A stretch of 64,000 nucleotides of DNA from JBMTVN01 sp046047235. Lineage in GTDB: Bacteria; Verrucomicrobiota; Verrucomicrobiia; Limisphaerales; JAHDYP01. The position numbers were made by a program, and so were the translations under genes. The notes below the pieces were generated by a model. It was not told the origin of the DNA. It searched no databases and saw only the letters and a list, made by a program, of their open reading frames with translations. Positions 59,441-64,000 of this stretch are shown piece after piece; positions within the stretch are counted from its first letter, which is position 1; every line of letters begins with the position of its first letter. The stretch is taken from the NCBI GenBank assembly GCA_046047235.1, contig JBJOII010000044.1, positions 8,956 to 72,955 of the forward strand, written 5' to 3'.

Positions 59441-61003
59441 ATGTTGCTCGCGCAGTTCTCATGGGACGGCGCCCTGTATGCCGTTATCGGGGCGGCACTA
59501 GGGTATTGGACCTGTTTTTGGCTGGAACACCGCCGCGCCCGCAGTGCGCAAACCACCGCCGAAAACATCAAGCAAAAGGCCCGCGAAGAGGCTGAAGCGA
59601 TCCTTCGCGAATCCCGCGCTACCGCCAAGGAGGAGATCCAGACCCTAAAACACAACGCCCAGGAAGTCATCGACCAACGTAAAACCCACCTCGATCACCT
59701 CGAATCCCAACTCAGCCAGCGAGAACAACTCATCAACTCGCAACTCCACGGCCTCAACCAACAACAACAAGCCCTCGCTGAACAGGAGAACCAACTCGAA
59801 AAACGCCGGTCAGAACTGGACTCCCGACGCGACGAACTCAACACGCTCTCCAAACAACAACGCGAATCGCTGGAGAAAATCGCCCACCTCTCCGAACAGG
59901 AGGCCAAAGCCCAACTCCTCAAGGAGGTCGAACGCGAGGCCCTCCGCGATGCCTCAGACCTCAGCCGCAATATCCTCGCCGACGCCCGCGCCTCAGCCGA
60001 AGACGAAGCCAAACGCATCCTCGGCGCCGCTCTCCATCGCTACGCCGGCGAACACACTTTCGAGAATACCACCGCCACCCTCGCCCTCCAGGGCGACGAC
60101 ATCAAAGGCCGCATCATCGGTCGCGAAGGCCGGAATATCCGCGCATTCGAGGCCGCTACAGGCGTCACCGTCCTGATCGATGATACCCCCAATGCAGTCG
60201 TGCTCTCAGGCTTCGACCCCGTCAGGCGCGAAATCGCCCGCGAAGCCATGCACCGGCTCATCCTCGATGGCCGTATCCACCCCACCCGCATCGAGGAAGT
60301 CGTCGCCAAGGTCACCGAAGAAATCGAAGACGCCATCGAAAAGGCAGGCGCCGAGGCCGTATACAAGTTGGGACTTCCACCGCTCCATGACGAAATCGTC
60401 AAACTCCTCGGCCGACTCAAATTCCGCCGCAGCTACTCCCAAAATATCCTGGCCCACTCCGTCGAAGTCGCCCACCTCACCGCACTTCTGGCCGCAGAAC
60501 TCAATGTCGACATCGCTACCGCAAAGCGTGCAGGCCTCCTCCACGATATCGGCAAGGCCGTGAACCACGAGATCGAGGGCGCCCACGCCATCGTCGGTGG
60601 CGACCTCATCCGGCGCTACGGGGAAACAGAGGAGATCGTCAATGCCGTCGCTTCCCATCACCAGGAGGTGCCACATACCAACGTATTCGGCGTCCTGGTC
60701 AGTGCCGCTGATACCATCAGCGCTTCCAGACCCGGTGCACGCTCCGAAACCATGACCACCTACATCCGTCGACTGGAAGATCTCGAAAAAATCGGCCAGA
60801 CGTTCGATGGAGTAGACAAATGCTTCGCCGTCCAAGCCGGAAGAGAGCTGCGTGTCATGGTGAAACCAGACCGGCTCAGCGATGAAGAATCCTATTTCCT
60901 CGCCCGCAACATCGCCCGACGTATCGAAGAAGAACTCCACTACCCCGGCCAAATACGCGTGACCGTTGTCCGGGAAACTCGCTGCGTCGAATTCGCCAAG
61001 TAG
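59441..61003 (+). CDS. rny: Ribonuclease Y
   Basis: A 520-aa membrane-anchored endoribonuclease that begins mRNA decay. N-terminal helix (ALYAVIGAALGYWTCFWLEH), a long coiled coil (~30-195), a KH domain (DDIKGRIIGREGRNIRAFEA) and an HD domain with the metal residues (ILAHSVEVAHLTALLA, GLLHDIGKAVNHE, VNAVASHHQEV). Full family length. It is last in the rarA - cyclo-ligase - rny set. Both Rny and PNPase are thus encoded in this window. Confidence 0.96.
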   Translation: MLLAQFSWDGALYAVIGAALGYWTCFWLEHRRARSAQTTAENIKQKAREEAEAILRESRATAKEEIQTLKHNAQEVIDQRKTHLDHLESQLSQREQLINSQLHGLNQQQQALAEQENQLEKRRSELDSRRDELNTLSKQQRESLEKIAHLSEQEAKAQLLKEVEREALRDASDLSRNILADARASAEDEAKRILGAALHRYAGEHTFENTTATLALQGDDIKGRIIGREGRNIRAFEAATGVTVLIDDTPNAVVLSGFDPVRREIAREAMHRLILDGRIHPTRIEEVVAKVTEEIEDAIEKAGAEAVYKLGLPPLHDEIVKLLGRLKFRRSYSQNILAHSVEVAHLTALLAAELNVDIATAKRAGLLHDIGKAVNHEIEGAHAIVGGDLIRRYGETEEIVNAVASHHQEVPHTNVFGVLVSAADTISASRPGARSETMTTYIRRLEDLEKIGQTFDGVDKCFAVQAGRELRVMVKPDRLSDEESYFLARNIARRIEEELHYPGQIRVTVVRETRCVEFAK

Positions 61004-61416
61004 TCCCCCACCTGCCGCAGGGCTGCTCAACATACAAACGGGGCCATTCAAATGACCTCCCAGTTGGAGGGGCAAGCTACACACCCCCCCAAAGTCAGCG
61101 TCGCTGGCGGGCTCGTCAAAAGCGCAGGCATGAAACCAAACCCTGCATGGAACTCTCCCCGCCCACACTCTCTTCAGAAGCGATTAACCCGTCCGGCGCT
61201 TTGAAATGCGTTGAGACGTCCCCCACGTGATTCCTAGCGGTCCAAAGCGGGAACTCCTACGCCCCCCCACCCGGAAACCCGCAGCTTAGAGGCCCCAGCA
61301 TGCACCGTTCAGGTTGCTTCATTCCCCCACAGCCCGTGGCGCAGTTCTTGGTGCACCAAACACAAACCCCCGCGTAAAGCGGGAGCCTGCATAATCTAAA
61401 ATTGGTCCAGAGGAGC
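61004..61416. other. Intergenic region without recognised feature
   Basis: A gap of 413 bases between convergent rny and the 51-aa lipoprotein gene. I see no tRNA, no long open frame and no strong terminator. A small GC hairpin (CCCGC/GCGGG around 61372-61395, TTTGTGTTT following on the minus strand) may end the lipoprotein message. Confidence 0.5.
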
Positions 61417-61572
61417 CTACCGCCCCTCAGTCATCCCAGAGGGCAGGCCAGTTTCCCAAGTGCGCTGCTCATTCCATGGACGAGCTGAAAGATTGTCGTC
61501 ATCCTGCGTAGCGCACCCCGTAAGAACTGACGCCATCACCAGCAGCAACAACCAGGGAAAATATCGCTTCAT
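61417..61572 (-). CDS. 51-aa small lipoprotein
   Basis: A short minus-strand gene missed by length cut-offs. ATG 61572 opens MKRYFPWLLLLVMASVLTGC, a textbook lipoprotein signal with lipobox VLTGC and Cys20. The mature part is only 32 residues, acidic and Trp-containing (ATQDDDNLSARPWNEQRTWE), stopping at 61417. It lies 29 bases downstream of the coiled-coil protein gene on the same strand, so they probably share a transcript. Function unknown; small entericidin-like or accessory envelope lipoproteins are comparable in size only. Confidence 0.7.
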   Translation of the reverse strand: MKRYFPWLLLLVMASVLTGCATQDDDNLSARPWNEQRTWETGLPSGMTEGR

Positions 61573-61601
61573 AACCACAATCTCGATCAACCTGCCGCAG
61601 C

Positions 61602-62354
61602 TTACAAGCCCACGGTAGCCAGATCACCCTCGAGAATTTCCGCCTGCTTCCAGTCGGCCATCACGTTCGCCACGCAGGTGTTGTCACGAACACTCATGAT
61701 CCGCACACGAGCCACCAGCTTGCCAGATCGGCTCACCAGCATCTCGCCACGTTCCAACACACCCTTGTCGCTCCCAATGTCCAACACCACAAACTCAAAC
61801 TTGGGATCCACCGCCAAAACGTTGCCCTTCAAACCAGCCGGCAATTCCACTTTGACATCCTCCCCCTCGTAACGACGCAACCGCGAGTCCAGCCTGACGA
61901 CCTCGCGCTGCAACACAAGGTTCTCCTGCGACAGCGCAGCCATATCCACGCTCAAGCGCTCGTTCTCAATCAAAACCTCCTGAACCTGCTGCGGTGTCTT
62001 GCCCAAGGCATCCCACTCAGCCAGGCGATCGCGGGCCTCATTGCGACCGCGCAACGCGTCAGTCAACCTGTTCTCCAGGTCGTCCGCGCGATTCTGCTGC
62101 TGCGTCGCACGAGCCAAGGCTTCCTCACGACCCAGCTCCGAAGTCTCCAGCTGCGTGCGAAGCTCTTCAGCCTGCAACTTCGCAGTCCGCTCGTCGTTCT
62201 TGGCCTTCGACAGCTGCGTCTGGGTGGTACTCAACGTAGTTTGGGTCTGAGTCAGCTCGTCCTTCGTGCTTTGCAGCTTCGTGGCGACGTTCTGGCTTAA
62301 GCCCAAGGCGGCTAACGCCACCACAATAACCAATACAAGGCAGATTCTAAGCAT
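61602..62354 (-). CDS. Coiled-coil envelope protein with MreC-like C-domain
   Basis: A 250-aa protein with an N-terminal membrane or signal helix (MLRICLVLVIVVALAALGLS), a long coiled coil (~25-165, many Gln, Glu, Leu heptads) and a beta-type C-domain (KGNVLAVDPKFEFVVLDIGS, DKGVLERGEMLVSRSG, LVARVRIMSVRDNTCVANVM). The C-domain pattern recalls the OB-like half of MreC, which organises cell-wall synthesis, but it is short and has one domain only. It is probably periplasmic. A small lipoprotein gene follows after 29 bases. Confidence 0.75.
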   Translation of the reverse strand: MLRICLVLVIVVALAALGLSQNVATKLQSTKDELTQTQTTLSTTQTQLSKAKNDERTAKLQAEELRTQLETSELGREEALARATQQQNRADDLENRLTDALRGRNEARDRLAEWDALGKTPQQVQEVLIENERLSVDMAALSQENLVLQREVVRLDSRLRRYEGEDVKVELPAGLKGNVLAVDPKFEFVVLDIGSDKGVLERGEMLVSRSGKLVARVRIMSVRDNTCVANVMADWKQAEILEGDLATVGL

Positions 62355-62480
62355 GAGCTTTTTGCAAGTAGTTCAGGTGGGCGGAGGTTAATCACTCACC
62401 CCACCGGTGTCAACGACTGCCTGTGCACTGATTGAATTTGAGCTTCCCTGACAACCCCTTGCCTGATAGAGCCTTGGACT

Positions 62481-63164
62481 GTGAAAAAGGCCAATGGCAA
62501 CCCCAACCTCTCCGTTCTGCTATCCCTGTCCCTGGCCCTGCTACTGCACCTGAGCCTCTCCGCCGCAGACTCCCAACCCGCCAATAACGACAAGGCCGCC
62601 GAACTCCTCGCCCTTTTCGAGTCGGAAGGGAATATCACCAACAGCCTCAATGCTGTCATGGTCTGGACCCCAGCCGGAGTCCGCGTCGGAAAAACCGAAG
62701 TCACCCAAGCCCAGTACCAAAGGGTCATGGGCACAAACCCCAGCCGCTTCCCCGGTGGCAACCGCCCCGTAGAAATGGTGTCCCCCTCCGACGCTAAACA
62801 GTTCTGCTCCCGCCTAACGCAACTGGAACAGGATGCCGGCACCCTACCGGAGGGCTACTCCTACGGACTCCCCTCCCAAAGTGACTTCGACGCCTGGATC
62901 CAAGGCACAACTCTCGAAACAGCCTACGTCAGCCTCGTAGGCGACCGCCCGTCCACAACTAACGTCGCCTCACTGCCCCCCAACCCGATGGGCCTCCATG
63001 ACGTCCGTGGCAACGTATGGGAATGGTGCACCGACCTGACGGCCCGCGGCGGCTCCTACCAAAGCCACGAAGATTACCTCGCCCCCGCATTCCGCTTCGT
63101 AGGCGATGCCAACATGAAAGTCATGGATATCGGATTCCGAGTCGTGCTTCGTGCTGACAGATAG
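62481..63164 (+). CDS. Compact FGE-sulfatase (SUMF1-fold) exported protein
   Basis: A 227-aa protein with the formylglycine-generating-enzyme fold, starting at GTG 62481. Signal peptide (LSLSLALLLHLSLSAA), then VRVGKTEVTQAQYQRVMG, NPSRFPGGNRPVEMVSPSDA, YGLPSQSDFDAWIQG, PNPMGLHDVRGNVWEWCTDL and RGGSY..., ending GFRVVLRAD. It is shorter than usual, with little between the VWEW and RGGSY blocks. A catalytic cysteine pair is not evident, so a binding or structural role is at least as likely as sulfatase activation. No sulfatase gene is in the window. Confidence 0.85.
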   Translation: MKKANGNPNLSVLLSLSLALLLHLSLSAADSQPANNDKAAELLALFESEGNITNSLNAVMVWTPAGVRVGKTEVTQAQYQRVMGTNPSRFPGGNRPVEMVSPSDAKQFCSRLTQLEQDAGTLPEGYSYGLPSQSDFDAWIQGTTLETAYVSLVGDRPSTTNVASLPPNPMGLHDVRGNVWEWCTDLTARGGSYQSHEDYLAPAFRFVGDANMKVMDIGFRVVLRADR

Positions 63165-63189
63165 CCCCGGGTTACCCCTCCGCATCTGC

Positions 63190-64000
63190 TCACGCCTGCA
63201 GCAGCTTCTCCAACAACTCCCCAACCACCGCGGGGTTGGCTCGCCCTTTCGTCAACCGCATCACCTGACCCTTCAAGAAGTTCAAGGCGGCCGCCTTGCC
63301 CGCCCTGAAATCATCCGCACTCTTCGGATTGGCCCCTATCACCTCCAGGCAAACCTTCTCCAGCTCACCCTGGTCGCTTACCTGCACCAAGCCCTTGCGG
63401 TCAACAATCGATGCCGGCGATTCCCCACTGGAATACATTTCGGAAAAAACATCCTGCGCCACGCGCGAATTGATCTTTCCCGCCTCCACCAATCCCACCA
63501 GCTCAACCAAATGCTCCGGAGTAAAACGCAGATCCCCCAAACCCGCCCCAGCCTCCGCCAGCTTGGCCCGGAGATTATTGATCACCCAGTTCGCCACTAG
63601 CTTCGGATTCTTCGCCAATCGCGCAGCCTGCTCAAAATAGTCAGATAAGACCACGTCACTCTTCAACGTCTCCGCATCCCCCGCTGGCAACTGATAGTCC
63701 CGCATCAAACGCTGCTTCCGGTCAAAAGGCCGCTCCACCATCCTCCCTCGCACCTCCGCAATCCATGCCTCCGATGGCTCCATCGGCATCAAATCCGGCT
63801 CGGGAAAATACCGGTAGTCGTGCGCCTCCTCCTTTGTCCGCATAACCTCAGTCATCCCACTCACATCGTCCCATCGACGCGTTTCCTGCCTGAGAGCTCC
63901 CCCCTCCCTCATCACCTCAATCTGCCGCGCAATCTCATAGTCCAACGCGCGACGAACCCCGCTGAAGGTGTTCATGTTCTTGATTTCAATCTTCGCCCCT
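63190..64000 (-). CDS. gatB: Aspartyl/glutamyl-tRNA amidotransferase subunit B, 3' part
   Basis: The C-terminal ~270 residues of GatB; the frame stays open to the right edge (GAKIEIKNMNTFSGVRRALD), so the ATG at 63975 is internal. Family blocks: RQETRRWDDVSGMTEVMRTK, EEAHDYRYFPEPDLMP, then the helical and YqeY-like tail (LKGQVMRLTKGRANPAVVGE). GatB binds the mischarged tRNA and, with GatA and GatC, makes Gln-tRNA or Asn-tRNA. It converges on the FGE-fold gene with 25 bases between. Confidence 0.95.
   Translation of the reverse strand, partial: GAKIEIKNMNTFSGVRRALDYEIARQIEVMREGGALRQETRRWDDVSGMTEVMRTKEEAHDYRYFPEPDLMPMEPSEAWIAEVRGRMVERPFDRKQRLMRDYQLPAGDAETLKSDVVLSDYFEQAARLAKNPKLVANWVINNLRAKLAEAGAGLGDLRFTPEHLVELVGLVEAGKINSRVAQDVFSEMYSSGESPASIVDRKGLVQVSDQGELEKVCLEVIGANPKSADDFRAGKAAALNFLKGQVMRLTKGRANPAVVGELLEKLLQA

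Noticed and set aside
61004..61416. tRNA gene in the gap after rny
   Set aside because: No T-loop-like sequence or cloverleaf could be found on either strand.

Overview
The window fits a member of the Verrucomicrobiota (PVC group). It has an LpxC-FabZ fusion for lipid A and fatty acid synthesis, a pnp-rpsO pair, many secreted LamG, PA14 or RTX-type proteins, GH97 and DUF1080 sugar enzymes, a UroD-like methyltransferase, a formylglycine-enzyme-fold protein and high G+C. This is a judgement from gene content; no 16S gene or other phylogenetic marker test is available here.

Region 1 (1-15966, all minus) is a tightly coupled operon. A 638-aa secreted protein is followed by a 3657-aa giant exported protein, a SurA/PpiC-type lipoprotein foldase and an RTX-containing secreted protein that runs off the left edge. 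Neighbouring genes overlap or nearly touch. The giant carries duplicated lectin-like modules, LamG, PA14-like domains and long helices. Its C-terminus reads like the TcB-binding end of Tc-toxin A subunits, but no TcB/TcC gene is present. This is the most unusual locus of the window.

Region 2 (16000-22500) holds a zinc alcohol dehydrogenase, a DUF885 metallohydrolase, a frameshifted UroD-like gene and a delta-60-repeat/Calx-beta protein. Two classes of short-period tandem repeat (7-bp and 9-bp) lie between them.

Region 3 (22500-29600, minus) holds htpG with a strong terminator and a partial complex I operon (nuoA-B-C-D-I). The operon is preceded by a 92-aa conserved-looking protein and a lipoprotein aminopeptidase.

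Region 4 (29800-37570) holds secreted DUF1080 and GH97 enzymes. Convergent with them is a fusion protein carrying two FMN_bind-type domains, an iron-sulphur membrane core and an ApbE flavin transferase. Next to it is an exported FAD oxidoreductase.

Region 5 (37770-56260) is mostly housekeeping: xseB-dxs-icd on plus, then on minus three tandem CNNM/CorC-type genes, lpxC/fabZ, pnp, rpsO, a SirB1-like gene, alaS, a Nudix gene, ugd and a TPR protein.

Region 6 (56390-64000) holds a polyprenol-phosphate glycosyltransferase, a candidate 6S RNA with its promoter, rarA, a 5-formyl-THF cyclo-ligase gene and rny. After these come a 51-aa lipoprotein too short for ordinary gene calling, a coiled-coil MreC-like protein, a compact FGE-fold protein and the 3' part of gatB, which runs off the right edge.
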